Shown: piece by piece, positions 55,590-64,000 of the stretch
Layout: each line of letters starts with the position of its first letter
How positions within the stretch are numbered: the first letter of the stretch is position 1
Origin: Chengkuizengella marina
GTDB lineage: Bacteria; Bacillota; Bacilli; Paenibacillales; KCTC-33759
DNA: 64,000 nt
Direction of reading: 5' to 3'
Assembly: GCF_009910845.1 (NCBI RefSeq)
Contig: NZ_SIJB01000015.1
Location: forward strand, 35,284 to 99,283
Translations under genes and position numbers: made by a program
The notes under the pieces: model-generated
What the model saw: the letters and a program-made list of their open reading frames with translations, nothing else
What the model was told of the DNA's origin: nothing
The model's database searches: none

Positions 55590-56759
55590 ATGATGAATTT
55601 GAAAATGATATTTATTTTACTTATATGGGCAAGTTCACTTAGCTACAGCTTGCTAAAAGGCGGTTATTCTGCGTGGTTTATGACCTACAGTCTCAGTTTA
55701 TTATTGTTTTATTTCATCATTGTGAAATTGACGAATCCCAAGTTAAAAGCTCATAGAAAAATCGCAAGTGAGAAATGGATCTCAGGTGATCATATTTCGG
55801 TAAAAGTGAACATTCAGTTTCACTCTTGGGTACCGTTTGTATGGATTATTGTAAAGGATGGATGGCATAGACAAACTTATTTCCCACGATTTCAAACTAC
55901 TTTTCAGTACGAGTATCTTATTAAAAATAGTCAAAGAGGGAAATATGACTCCGAAGGGCTTCAAATTGTGATCAAAGATTTGTTTGGTTTCATTCGTAAA
56001 AAAGTAAAGGTGAAATCCAAGCTGCAATTCATAGTTTATCCTGAACCAATACCGATAACGGAGTGGAAAAATATACAGAGCAATTGGGAAGATAGCGATC
56101 ACACATCATCGCTAAGAAATTATGAATCAACTCAATTTAGTGGCATTCGAGACTATAACTATGGTGACCCAATGAATCGAATTCACTGGAAGATGTCAGC
56201 CAAATCAAATAAATTAAAAACTAAAGAAAGTGAAATCTCCGTTGATCATAAAATGATGATTTTTTTAGATGCGAATCAAAAAGGAGAAAATTTTAATACA
56301 TCATCTTTTGAAACAGCAGTTCAAATCGCAGCAAGCCTAATAAGATATGGAAAAAACCAAAGATTTGTTATGGGTATAGTTAGTAATAATTTAGAACAAT
56401 ATAATGATTCTTTAACTTCGTCATTTAAAATACAACAAGCCTATGAATTTTTAGCAACTGTCATTCCTGATGGGGAAATGCCATTATATGAAACCATGAG
56501 TCAGCAGATGAAGAAGATTAACAAGGATATGATGAATATGTGTATCACAACAGACTTAAATGATGAGTTTATTAATACTTGTTTATTTTTACGAAAACAG
56601 ATGAGAAAAATAAACATTGTGTTCATTTATGAGTCTAAAGTATTAAATATTAAGCATAGGAAATATATAAAATCATTGGAAGAGATGGGATGTCATATTG
56701 AACTTGTGAAGTCACATCATCACACTCAAAAGCAAGGAGGATTGAAACATGGAGCCTAA
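55590..56759 (+). CDS. DUF58 domain protein
   Basis: Protein of 389 residues with two N-terminal hydrophobic segments (about 4-20 and 28-46) and the DUF58 core, marked by YESTQFSGIRDYNYGDPMNRIHWKMSAKSNKL. The following region resembles a von Willebrand A-like fold (MMIFLDANQKG). It lies 12 nt after the MoxR gene and overlaps the next gene by 11 nt. DUF58 proteins are regular partners of MoxR ATPases. Confidence 0.9.
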   Translation: MMNLKMIFILLIWASSLSYSLLKGGYSAWFMTYSLSLLLFYFIIVKLTNPKLKAHRKIASEKWISGDHISVKVNIQFHSWVPFVWIIVKDGWHRQTYFPRFQTTFQYEYLIKNSQRGKYDSEGLQIVIKDLFGFIRKKVKVKSKLQFIVYPEPIPITEWKNIQSNWEDSDHTSSLRNYESTQFSGIRDYNYGDPMNRIHWKMSAKSNKLKTKESEISVDHKMMIFLDANQKGENFNTSSFETAVQIAASLIRYGKNQRFVMGIVSNNLEQYNDSLTSSFKIQQAYEFLATVIPDGEMPLYETMSQQMKKINKDMMNMCITTDLNDEFINTCLFLRKQMRKINIVFIYESKVLNIKHRKYIKSLEEMGCHIELVKSHHHTQKQGGLKHGA

Positions 56760-58968
56760 TGTGAAACCTCTAAATCATACTAAAAATTGGGTGTTAAGTG
56801 GAATCATCTGTGTATTCGTTTTTATGTTGTGTTGGGAATGGGTTCATCCTTTGCTTAACTTATCTTATTTTAAAGATTTGTTTGGAATATACCCATTTGC
56901 TATCGCTATAGGCTTGTTTATACTTATTGACTATTTATATATTCCTTTTGTCATCAATTGGGTTTTAAAAATATGTATTTGTTGGTTTTTAATCATATAC
57001 GGGTTTTATTCCAAAGATATATTTAATATACAAGCATCTATACAGTACTTCCAAGTCACTCTTTCCGATATAACCAACTTGTTGGATGGAAAATTTTATT
57101 TATGGAGTAGAGAAAATAAGATTTTTATGTTTATGTTTGGATGGTCAATCATTATTTCCATTATTCAAACATTAATGGTTCGTCATCTTATTAGTGGATG
57201 GTTTGTAACGATAACCATCATGTACCTTTTCTTTTTACAACTTGTATTAGGAATGGATACATCGCTGGCCATTATTCGAAGTTTAACGATAGGGCTTATG
57301 TCTATGGCATTATTGAATTATGTAAAGATGAAACAATACCCTACTAAAAACTCATTGATTCAGAAAAGTAAAAATTCAATGATATGGACTATTTCTGTGG
57401 TTATTATCATTTGTATCATTATTTCAGCAGGAATGATTTTATCAAAGGATAAATCCAAGGAAATTGAAGTCTTAAACTTGTCTATTTTTCAAGACTATTT
57501 TAAAGAGATGATCTCATATGCAAGAGTAAATGGTGACTATCGTTTGAATGGAAACTTTTCCTTCTTAAGTGGTTATGGATTTGATGACACAACATTAGGC
57601 GGGCAAGTTCAACTAAACCATGATCCCGTTTTTGTAGGGAAAACTGAGAAAGAAACATATTGGCGAGGAGAGACAAAAAGCACTTATAACGGAAAGGGTT
57701 GGAATCAACCTATAAATATCTCTCAAAAGACGAATGAAGTTTATATAGAAACTATTTTACCAAGGGAAATCATACATCAAAACGTGTTAATTCAAAATCA
57801 AGACATTGGAAATATTGTGTTTAGTGGTGGAATCATACATCAATTTTATGGTTTAGTAACAAGTGACGGTACTTTTTATTCTGAAGACTCTTTGAAATTC
57901 AATTCTTCTACACAAAAATACAACATAGAGAACTTAAATGATGAAGTTCTGTATTATCAAATGAAAGTAGAAATTCCAGACTTTCAAGCACAATTAGATG
58001 AAAGCTCTAATGTTGAAAAAATTCAACTTAACCCAGCTGAACGTATGAAGTATTTACAACTCCCTAAAACATTACCCTCTCGAGTGAAAAATCTCACCGA
58101 GAATATTACAAGTGAGTATGCTGATCCCTATACTAAAACCATTGCAATAGAGAAATATTTAAAAGAAAATTATGAATATAATCTAAAAGATGTGGCCATT
58201 CCAGAAGAAAATGAAGATTTTGTAGATCATTTTTTATTTGAGCAAAAACTAGGATACTGTGATCACTTTTCAACTTCTATGGTGGTCATGCTTCGTTCCA
58301 TTGGAGTTCCTGCAAGATGGGTAAAAGGTTTTGCCCCTGGAGAATTACAAAATGCAAATGTACAATTAAACGGAGGATTAAAGGAGTATCTTGTTCGCAA
58401 CTCAGATGCACATTCATGGCCAGAGGTTTTTATTGAGGGAATTGGTTGGATTCCATTTGAACCAACACCTGACTTTACAAGTCATGTCGATGAACAGGTG
58501 GTGACAGCATTAAATCAATCTATTGTTGAACAATCAATTCAGGATTCTCAATCTTTAGTCAATCAAGAATCTAATCATAAATTTTCTAATAAATCTTCGT
58601 TATGGATCATCGTAATCTTGATTTCATTCATTGGATTTGTGCTTGTTGCTTATTTAAGTTGGCGAAGGGAATTAGCTTTATGGCATAAATTAAGAAAACT
58701 TAATTTTTCTTCTGAAAATAAAAAGGACATGCTTATAAAAAGGTATGAACGGTATTGGATGAAGGTTTTTCAATATTTTGGTGAAATTCCTCAAGGACAA
58801 TCACTTAGAGAGTATGTATCAGCATTAAAACTACCTAATCAAGAACAGAACTTAGCACTAAAAGAATTTGCTTTAAAATACGAGGTTCTCCGGTATAGTG
58901 AAAATCCAAACGAATGGATATCTAAGAAAAAATTAAATGAACTGTGGAACAAATTGATAAATAAGTGA
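56749..58968 (+). CDS. TgpA-type membrane transglutaminase-like protein
   Basis: Membrane protein of 739 residues. About seven transmembrane segments occupy residues 1-235, then an extracytoplasmic region with the transglutaminase core: C504 in LGYCDHFSTSMV, H555 in SDAHSWPEVF and E571 in WIPFEPTPDF where many relatives have Asp. A last transmembrane helix (about 618-640) is followed by a cytoplasmic DUF4129-like tail. It may be a transamidase or cysteine protease acting on wall proteins. Translationally coupled to the DUF58 gene. Confidence 0.9.
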   Translation: MEPNVKPLNHTKNWVLSGIICVFVFMLCWEWVHPLLNLSYFKDLFGIYPFAIAIGLFILIDYLYIPFVINWVLKICICWFLIIYGFYSKDIFNIQASIQYFQVTLSDITNLLDGKFYLWSRENKIFMFMFGWSIIISIIQTLMVRHLISGWFVTITIMYLFFLQLVLGMDTSLAIIRSLTIGLMSMALLNYVKMKQYPTKNSLIQKSKNSMIWTISVVIIICIIISAGMILSKDKSKEIEVLNLSIFQDYFKEMISYARVNGDYRLNGNFSFLSGYGFDDTTLGGQVQLNHDPVFVGKTEKETYWRGETKSTYNGKGWNQPINISQKTNEVYIETILPREIIHQNVLIQNQDIGNIVFSGGIIHQFYGLVTSDGTFYSEDSLKFNSSTQKYNIENLNDEVLYYQMKVEIPDFQAQLDESSNVEKIQLNPAERMKYLQLPKTLPSRVKNLTENITSEYADPYTKTIAIEKYLKENYEYNLKDVAIPEENEDFVDHFLFEQKLGYCDHFSTSMVVMLRSIGVPARWVKGFAPGELQNANVQLNGGLKEYLVRNSDAHSWPEVFIEGIGWIPFEPTPDFTSHVDEQVVTALNQSIVEQSIQDSQSLVNQESNHKFSNKSSLWIIVILISFIGFVLVAYLSWRRELALWHKLRKLNFSSENKKDMLIKRYERYWMKVFQYFGEIPQGQSLREYVSALKLPNQEQNLALKEFALKYEVLRYSENPNEWISKKKLNELWNKLINK

Positions 58969-59006
58969 TTAATAACAATGAATGATATAACTTTTAGTTA
59001 GAGGAG

Positions 59007-59026
59007 CCCACTGCTTAAGCAGTGGG
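59007..59026. repeat. Perfect 20-bp palindrome upstream of guaA
   Basis: CCCACTGCTTAAGCAGTGGG is perfectly self-complementary. It lies between the transglutaminase gene and guaA and lacks a T-run. It resembles the foot-of-hairpin sequences at ends of IS200/IS605 elements, so it may be a relic, or a terminator. Confidence 0.7.
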
Positions 59027-59107
59027 TCATTGACGTTACATATAATTGTTGTTATTGTGTATTCATTGAGTACAAAAACGTATAGAAACAAATTTTAGGA
59101 GGATAAC

Positions 59108-60646
59108 ATGAGCAAACCACATGAAATGATCGTAGTATTAGATTTTGGGGGTCAATATAATCAATTAATTGCCCGTAGAATTCGTGATTTAGGAGTTTAC
59201 AGTGAGTTATTACCTTTTAATACACCTGTGGATAAAATTTTAGCGCTTAATCCAAAAGGAATCGTATTTTCAGGTGGTCCATCCAGTGTATATGAAGAAA
59301 ATTCTCCCTTAGTAGATGAAGCAATCTATGACATAAATATTCCAATTTTAGGAATTTGCTACGGAATGCAGCTTATTTCCCATCAGTTAAAAGGAAAAGT
59401 AGAAAGAGCAGAACGTAGAGAGTACGGTAAAGCGATGGTTGATTTTGGAGAGCATAGTATTTTAACAAAAGGTTTGGACAAAAATCAGCAAGTTTGGATG
59501 AGTCATAGTGATTTGGTTATTGAACCGCCTACAGGTTTTGTAGTTGATGCTAGTACAGAGCATGCTCCAGTTGCAGCAATGAGTCATCCAGATAAGAAAG
59601 TATTTGCAGTACAATTTCATCCTGAAGTACGCCATTCTATTTATGGGAATGATATGATCAAAAATTTCTTGTTTGATGTTTGTGGTTGTACAGGTGATTG
59701 GACGATGGAATCATTTGTTGAAGATACAATTCAAGATATTCGAAATAAAGTAGGCAATCGTAAGGTTTTATGTGCACTTAGCGGGGGTGTGGATTCCTCA
59801 GTTGTTGCTGTACTTATACATAAAGCAATTGGAGATCAGTTGACCTGTATGTTTATTGATCATGGATTACTGCGTAAAGGTGAAGCGGAAAGTGTAATGG
59901 AAACCTTTAGTGGTAAATTTGATATGAATGTGGTCAAAATTGATGCAAAGGATCGTTTCTTAGGTAAATTACAAGGGATATCTGATCCTGAGCAAAAACG
60001 TAAAATTATTGGAAATGAGTTTATTTATGTTTTTGATGATGAATCAAAAAAACTTGGTGAATTTGACTTTCTAGCCCAAGGGACTTTATATACGGATATT
60101 GTAGAAAGTGGTACAGATACAGCTCAAACCATTAAGTCTCATCATAATGTTGGTGGTTTGCCAGAAGATATGAAATTTGAATTAATTGAACCTCTAAGTA
60201 CTTTATTTAAAGATGAAGTACGTAAAGTGGGAGAAGAGTGCGGTTTGCCACAAGAAATTGTTTGGCGTCAGCCTTTCCCTGGACCGGGCTTAGCGATACG
60301 AGTGCTTGGTGAAGTTACTGAGGAAAAGTTGACAATCGTACGTGAATCAGACGCTATTTTACGTGATGAAATTAAAAAAGCAGGTTTGGATCGTGAAATT
60401 TGGCAGTACTTTACTGCACTTCCTAACATGAAAAGTGTTGGGGTGATGGGAGATGCACGCACTTATTCCTATACGGTAGGTATTCGAGCTGTGACTTCCA
60501 TTGATGGTATGACTGCGGATTGGGCACGAATTCCTTACGATGTTTTAGAAAAAATCTCTACACGTATAGTAAATGAAGTGGATCATGTCAATCGTATTGT
60601 ATTAGACATCACTTCTAAACCGCCTGCTACGATTGAGTGGGAATAA
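59108..60646 (+). CDS. guaA: GMP synthase (glutamine-hydrolysing)
   Basis: Converts XMP to GMP with glutamine and ATP. The 512-aa protein has a class I amidotransferase domain with C84 in LGICYGMQ and the HPE pair in VQFHPEV, the PP-loop [10 protein letters not shown], and the C-terminal dimerisation domain with [13 protein letters not shown] and ending [15 protein letters not shown] precedes the ATG. No purine riboswitch is visible in its own leader. It is followed by a strong terminator and a riboswitch-controlled purine permease. Confidence 0.97.
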   Translation: MSKPHEMIVVLDFGGQYNQLIARRIRDLGVYSELLPFNTPVDKILALNPKGIVFSGGPSSVYEENSPLVDEAIYDINIPILGICYGMQLISHQLKGKVERAERREYGKAMVDFGEHSILTKGLDKNQQVWMSHSDLVIEPPTGFVVDASTEHAPVAAMSHPDKKVFAVQFHPEVRHSIYGNDMIKNFLFDVCGCTGDWTMESFVEDTIQDIRNKVGNRKVLCALSGGVDSSVVAVLIHKAIGDQLTCMFIDHGLLRKGEAESVMETFSGKFDMNVVKIDAKDRFLGKLQGISDPEQKRKIIGNEFIYVFDDESKKLGEFDFLAQGTLYTDIVESGTDTAQTIKSHHNVGGLPEDMKFELIEPLSTLFKDEVRKVGEECGLPQEIVWRQPFPGPGLAIRVLGEVTEEKLTIVRESDAILRDEIKKAGLDREIWQYFTALPNMKSVGVMGDARTYSYTVGIRAVTSIDGMTADWARIPYDVLEKISTRIVNEVDHVNRIVLDITSKPPATIEWE

Positions 60647-60693
60647 AACTAATGTCTAAATATACTTTCATTTATATCATATAATTATCATCT

Positions 60694-60740
60694 AAATCCG
60701 AACATTGATTTCATTGAATGGAGATATGTTCGGATTTTTT
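60694..60740 (+). terminator. Terminator after guaA
   Basis: AAATCCGAACAT (60694-60705) pairs with ATGTTCGGATTT (60726-60737), followed by T residues. Confidence 0.93.
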
Positions 60741-60741
60741 G

Positions 60742-60770
60742 TTGACAAAATGTGGTGGTGGACATAAAAT
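60742..60770 (+). promoter_or_regulatory. Promoter of the riboswitch-pbuG unit
   Basis: TTGACA (60742-60747), exact 17-bp spacer, TAAAAT (60765-60770). Start near 60777, about 30 nt before the aptamer. Confidence 0.85.
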
Positions 60771-60805
60771 TAAAATGTAATTTTAAACGGCTGATTTAGT
60801 CTTCA

Positions 60806-60877
60806 TATTTCGTATAATCCTGGGAATTGGCCCTGGAGTCTCTACAAGGTCACCGTAAATGATCTTACTTCGAAAAT
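60806..60877 (+). promoter_or_regulatory. Guanine-class purine riboswitch
   Basis: P1 TTTCG/CGAAA (60808-60812 with 60871-60875), J1/2 TATAATC, P2 with one T-T mismatch around an AATTGG loop, J2/3 GTCTCTAC, P3 AAGGTCA/TGATCTT around the loop CCGTAAA, J3/1 ACTT. The residue equivalent to position 74 is C, which specifies guanine/hypoxanthine rather than adenine. Confidence 0.93.
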
Positions 60878-60994
60878 TTCTTGTATTAACAATCCACCTA
60901 TGAAATTAAACGATTATATTATTCAAATTCCATAAAATATAATGGTCTATTTCATAGAACTATAGTGGAAATTGTTGATACGCACATTTTTTTG

Positions 60995-61030
60995 AACCTT
61001 TGGTAGAGAAGATCATACCAAGGTTTTTTT
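60995..61030 (+). terminator. Riboswitch expression platform (intrinsic terminator)
   Basis: AACCTTTGGTA pairs with TACCAAGGTT, then T7. It lies between the aptamer and the permease ribosome-binding site, so guanine binding would cause early termination. Confidence 0.88.
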
Positions 61031-61068
61031 GTTTTAAAATTAAATTTTTTGTGGAGGAGCAAATTTTA

Positions 61069-62412
61069 ATGGGAATGAACAATGAAAAGGGTTTTGCGAA
61101 ATATTTTGAATTCAGTAAACATGGTACCAGTTACAGACGTGAAACAGTAGCAGGTATTACTACATTTTTGGCTATGGCTTATATTTTGTTTGTGAATCCA
61201 GATATGTTAAGTGCTGCAGGTATGGATTTCGGATCTGTATTTACGGCTACAGCAGTTGCCGCAATCATTGGTACACTAGTTATGGGTCTTTTTGCTAAGT
61301 ATCCAATTGCTTTAGCACCTGGAATGGGTCTAAATGCATTTTTTACTTTCTCAGTAGTAATTGGTATGGGAATTCCTTGGGAACAAGCACTTCTGGGTGT
61401 ATTAGTTTCTGGGATTATTTTTTTAATTTTAGCACTAACAGGTGTGAGAGAGGCTATCATAAATGCGATACCTTCTGGACTGAAACATGCAGCAGCAGCC
61501 GGTATTGGATTATTCATTGCATTTATAGGATTAAAAAACGCGGGAATTATTGTTGCAAATGAAGATACTTTTGTATCATTAGGTGATTTATCTGCAAACA
61601 CTACCTTATTAGCGATATTTGGTATTGTGATCACAGCTATTTTTATGACGCGTAAGTTAAAAGGAGCCATTTTTTATGGAATTGTTATAACAACCATTGT
61701 AGGTATACTATTTGGTATTATTGAGCCTCCAACAGGTTCTCCAGTAGCAACACCTCCAAGCGCATCTGCATTTGGTGCTTTATTTGATCCATTATATATC
61801 AATGGTGAATTTGATTTATCTGTTATGTTTTCTGCAAGTATGTGGATCGTTATTTTCACTTTTTTATTTGTAGATTTCTTTGATACTGCAGGTACGTTAG
61901 TTGGAGTAGCTACACAGGCGAATCTTATGAAAAATGGCAAGCTACCAAGAGCTGGAAGAGCATTGACAGCTGATTCTGTAGCTACCATTACAGGTGCAGT
62001 TATGGGTACTTCAACAACAACTTCTTATATTGAATCATCTTCAGGTGTAGCAGCAGGTGGTCGTACTGGATTTGCCTCAGTTGTAACTGCAGGTATGTTT
62101 GCTTTATCTTTATTCTTTTTCCCATTATTGTCTGTCATTACTCAAGAAGTAACAGCTCCTGCTTTAATCATGGTTGGGGTTTTGATGGCTGCAAGCCTAG
62201 GGAAAATTGAATGGAACAAAATTGAAGAAGCTGTACCTGCCTTTTTAACTGCAGTTACAATGCCTTTAACCTTTAGTATCGCAACGGGAATTGCACTAGG
62301 GTTTATATTATATCCTCTAACTAAAATTTTTAATGGACAAGCTAGAAAAGTGCATTGGATTATGTATCTCATGTTTGTAGTTTTCATTGTATACTTTATC
62401 TGGTTAGCATAA
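61069..62412 (+). CDS. pbuG: NCS2-family guanine/hypoxanthine permease
   Basis: Purine base importer of the AzgA-like NCS2 group, 447 residues with about twelve to fourteen membrane segments. Family signs are RRETVAGITTFLAMAYILFVNP, the ALAPGMGLNAFFTF segment, FVDFFDTAGTLVGVA and GTSTTTSYIESSSGVAAGGRTG. The frame is open from 61000, but that start lies inside the terminator stem; ATG 61069 follows GGAGGAG. The guanine riboswitch upstream fits uptake of guanine or hypoxanthine and repression when purines are plentiful. Confidence 0.93.
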   Translation: MGMNNEKGFAKYFEFSKHGTSYRRETVAGITTFLAMAYILFVNPDMLSAAGMDFGSVFTATAVAAIIGTLVMGLFAKYPIALAPGMGLNAFFTFSVVIGMGIPWEQALLGVLVSGIIFLILALTGVREAIINAIPSGLKHAAAAGIGLFIAFIGLKNAGIIVANEDTFVSLGDLSANTTLLAIFGIVITAIFMTRKLKGAIFYGIVITTIVGILFGIIEPPTGSPVATPPSASAFGALFDPLYINGEFDLSVMFSASMWIVIFTFLFVDFFDTAGTLVGVATQANLMKNGKLPRAGRALTADSVATITGAVMGTSTTTSYIESSSGVAAGGRTGFASVVTAGMFALSLFFFPLLSVITQEVTAPALIMVGVLMAASLGKIEWNKIEEAVPAFLTAVTMPLTFSIATGIALGFILYPLTKIFNGQARKVHWIMYLMFVVFIVYFIWLA

Positions 62413-62590
62413 TATGAAAATAGTTTAATAACTATAGAGATAAAATTCATATTTGGATAGAATATTGATGACGATTTAATAGCAAAAGTGTAAAATCACA
62501 TTGGAAAATACGAATGAGTTACATGCCGCATCCTTTGATGAATATGATGTTGAAGCCCAGAATGATCAAAGGATTACTTTAAAGTAAAAA

Positions 62591-62623
62591 CAACACCCAT
62601 CAATTCAAGTTTGATGGGTGTTG
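62591..62623. terminator. Terminator between pbuG and manA
   Basis: CAACACCCATCAA pairs perfectly with TTGATGGGTGTTG across a 7-nt loop. The T5 run is on the minus strand, so it primarily ends manA. Confidence 0.9.
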
Positions 62624-62625
62624 AT

Positions 62626-63579
62626 TTAATTAGGGAACGATATGATCATTTCTGTATTTCCACGGATCGTAAAATCACTCATTTGGTATGGCAATATAAA
62701 ATGATCTCCTTTTTGAAAGGTAAACTCTCCGTCAAGTGTTTCAAGTATTCCTTCACCTTCTATTACACTGACTAATTGAAACTTTTTATCCTGATTAAAC
62801 TGCGATTCTCCGTTGATCTGCCATTTAAATGCCGAAAAGTATTTTTCTTCAACAAATTTCGTTATAGTTGCATCTTTTTGTTTTGAAATCACTGGATCAA
62901 TGGACTCGTCTTGATGCGGGATTGTTGTAACTTCGATTGCTTTATCTAAATGTAAATCCCGAACTTGACCATTCTGATCTACTCTATCATAATCATATAC
63001 TCGATAGGTTGTATCAGAATTTTGCTGTGTTTCCAATACTAATGTTCCTTCACACAAAGCATGGATAGTACCACTTGGCACATAAAAAAAGTCACCTGGT
63101 TTAATTTTTACTTTTCTCAATAAATCCGACCACAAACCTTGTTCTACCCACTGTAAAAGTTGTTTTTTAGAACTTGCATAGTGTCCTAAAATCATCTCCG
63201 CATCTTTTTTACAATCAATAATATACCAACATTCAGTTTTCCCTAGTTCACCATTCTCGTTTTGCTGGGCATATTGATCATCTGGATGTACTTGAACAGA
63301 TAAATCTTGACTTGCATCTAAAATTTTCGTTAACAATGGAAATTTATCAGAAGGGTAAAAACCAAATAATTCTTGATGTTTATCCCATAGGTTGCTCAAG
63401 GACAATCCTTTATATAATCCTGATTTTACTTTATTAGTACCATTTGGATGTGCAGAAATCGCCCAACACTCTCCTATATTATCTGAGTTCAACTCATAGT
63501 TGAACCTTTTTAATGAGGTCCCACCCCAGATCCTCTCTTTAAATAGAGGTTTCAAAAAAATGGGGGATTTTGTAGTCAT
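62626..63579 (-). CDS. manA: Mannose-6-phosphate isomerase, class I
   Basis: Zinc enzyme interconverting mannose-6-phosphate and fructose-6-phosphate. The 317-aa protein shows PLFKERIWGGTSL, FPLLTKILDASQDLSVQVHPDDQYA with zinc-binding histidine, ELGKTECWYIID, and FFYVPSGTIHALCEGTLVLETQQNSDTTYRVYDYDR, which carries the catalytic arginine region. This is the short firmicute form. AGGAGAGA precedes the ATG. Monocistronic; converges with pbuG. Confidence 0.95.
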   Translation of the reverse strand: MTTKSPIFLKPLFKERIWGGTSLKRFNYELNSDNIGECWAISAHPNGTNKVKSGLYKGLSLSNLWDKHQELFGFYPSDKFPLLTKILDASQDLSVQVHPDDQYAQQNENGELGKTECWYIIDCKKDAEMILGHYASSKKQLLQWVEQGLWSDLLRKVKIKPGDFFYVPSGTIHALCEGTLVLETQQNSDTTYRVYDYDRVDQNGQVRDLHLDKAIEVTTIPHQDESIDPVISKQKDATITKFVEEKYFSAFKWQINGESQFNQDKKFQLVSVIEGEGILETLDGEFTFQKGDHFILPYQMSDFTIRGNTEMIISFPN

Positions 63580-63764
63580 GTATTCTCTCTCCTTTATCTA
63601 TGTTGTTTTTTTATTCTACTATTATAGCAAAATGATAGAGAAAAAAATGCTAATTTGAAGAGCTGCTTTTGATATTTTTATACAATTTAATTTTATACAG
63701 TTGATATATTATATGAAGTTTGTTATATTTATCCTTGTCGCTAAGAAATAACATAAAAAAGATG

Positions 63765-63793
63765 TTGCATTTTATATAGAGTTTATGTTATAT
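63765..63793 (+). promoter_or_regulatory. Candidate rRNA operon promoter
   Basis: TTGCAT (63765-63770), 17-bp spacer, TTATAT (63788-63793) upstream of a conserved-looking rRNA leader. Confidence 0.5.
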
Positions 63794-63852
63794 TGATTAA
63801 GTTGCCGTTGAAACGGACGGTATATGTGATGAAAGATATTTATAGTATTTGC

Positions 63853-64000
63853 ACCTTGAAAACTGAATAACGAGTGAACAAATAATATACCCCAAAAAGT
63901 GAAGTGAATCACGGAAGTGATCGCGGAATACTTTTCGGGGATCCCGGATAAACTTGAAATTTTTTTCAAGAATCCAAACAATAGCTCAAAAGTTTTAAAC
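63853..64000 (+). other. Probable 5' leader of an rRNA operon
   Basis: The sequence CACCTTGAAAACTGAATAAC at 63852-63871 is the type of leader/spacer element found just before 16S rRNA genes (and in rRNA spacers) of Bacillales. It is followed by a long imperfect stem between CCCC near 63891 and GGGG near 63939, as in rRNA processing stalks. The 16S gene itself would begin beyond 64000. Confidence 0.6.

Noticed and set aside
61179..61670. 163-codon ORF antisense to pbuG
   Set aside because: Mirror frame of a hydrophobic gene; the real permease frame has family motifs, riboswitch and ribosome-binding site.
62490..62590. Possible gene remnant or small ORF between pbuG and manA
   Set aside because: Two overlapping frames of about 25-30 codons read open near 62500-62587, but neither has a ribosome-binding site or a recognisable family.
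1..64000. CRISPR array, prophage or complete insertion sequence
   Set aside because: No regularly spaced repeats, phage structural genes, transposase genes or paired terminal repeats were seen.

Overview
The window is AT-rich chromosomal DNA from a low-GC Firmicute of the order Bacillales. Strong Shine-Dalgarno sites, frequent TTG/GTG starts, a GsaB/Bcp neighbourhood, a BioH/BioC-type biotin pathway and secreted GH81/CBM56 beta-1,3-glucanases suggest Paenibacillaceae or a close relative. That placement is inference from gene content; no 16S rRNA gene lies inside the window.

Layout. 1-3.8 kb: biotin cluster bioD (5' truncated), bioB, bioF and a BioH-like esterase. 4.0-13.3 kb: two very large secreted GH81 endo-beta-1,3-glucanases in tandem, built from shared but reshuffled fibronectin III and CBM56-type modules, preceded by a pair of LacI/CcpA-type palindromes. 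13.4-16.3 kb (minus strand): iron alcohol dehydrogenase and a CoA-disulfide reductase-rhodanese fusion. 16.5-20.3 kb: secreted zincin-like protease, GNAT acetyltransferase, secreted family I.5-like lipase. 20.4-21 kb: a decayed alpha/beta-hydrolase tail and a type I toxin-antitoxin locus with a 27-aa holin-like toxin. 21-23 kb (minus strand): a MerR-methyltransferase fusion and an O-methyltransferase. 23.2-28.5 kb: bioC (detached from the bio cluster), a LysM-anchored nucleotidase and htpG. 28.6-31.2 kb: a divergent MocR regulator and proline dehydrogenase. 31.3-34.4 kb: a TetR-controlled dehydrogenase/membrane-protein pair with paired operators, then a broken nucleotidyltransferase-like gene. 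34.6-37.4 kb: a YtrA-type GntR/ABC operon whose regulator appears to start at ATT. 37.4-40.8 kb: accessory single genes (two GNATs, DHFR-like, FGE-sulfatase-like, DUF4180).

40.9-64 kb is core-like: gltB (minus) with a hairpin between its Shine-Dalgarno and start, gsaB and an LCP protein (minus), an ABC-2 exporter operon, a DUF4177 micro-gene, a two-component system, bcp, a MoxR-DUF58-transglutaminase operon, guaA, a guanine-riboswitch-controlled purine permease, manA (minus), and finally the promoter and leader of what is probably an rRNA operon starting just past the right edge.

How it fits together: the secreted GH81 enzymes, protease, lipase and nucleotidase indicate an organism that digests polymers outside the cell. 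Biotin synthesis uses the BioC-BioH route for pimeloyl-ACP. The most unusual items are regulatory or small: the ATT-started GntR gene, the hairpin-bridged gltB ribosome-binding site, the type I toxin-antitoxin locus, the paired TetR operators and two adjacent hairpins at 45.8 kb with identical loops and compensatory stem changes.
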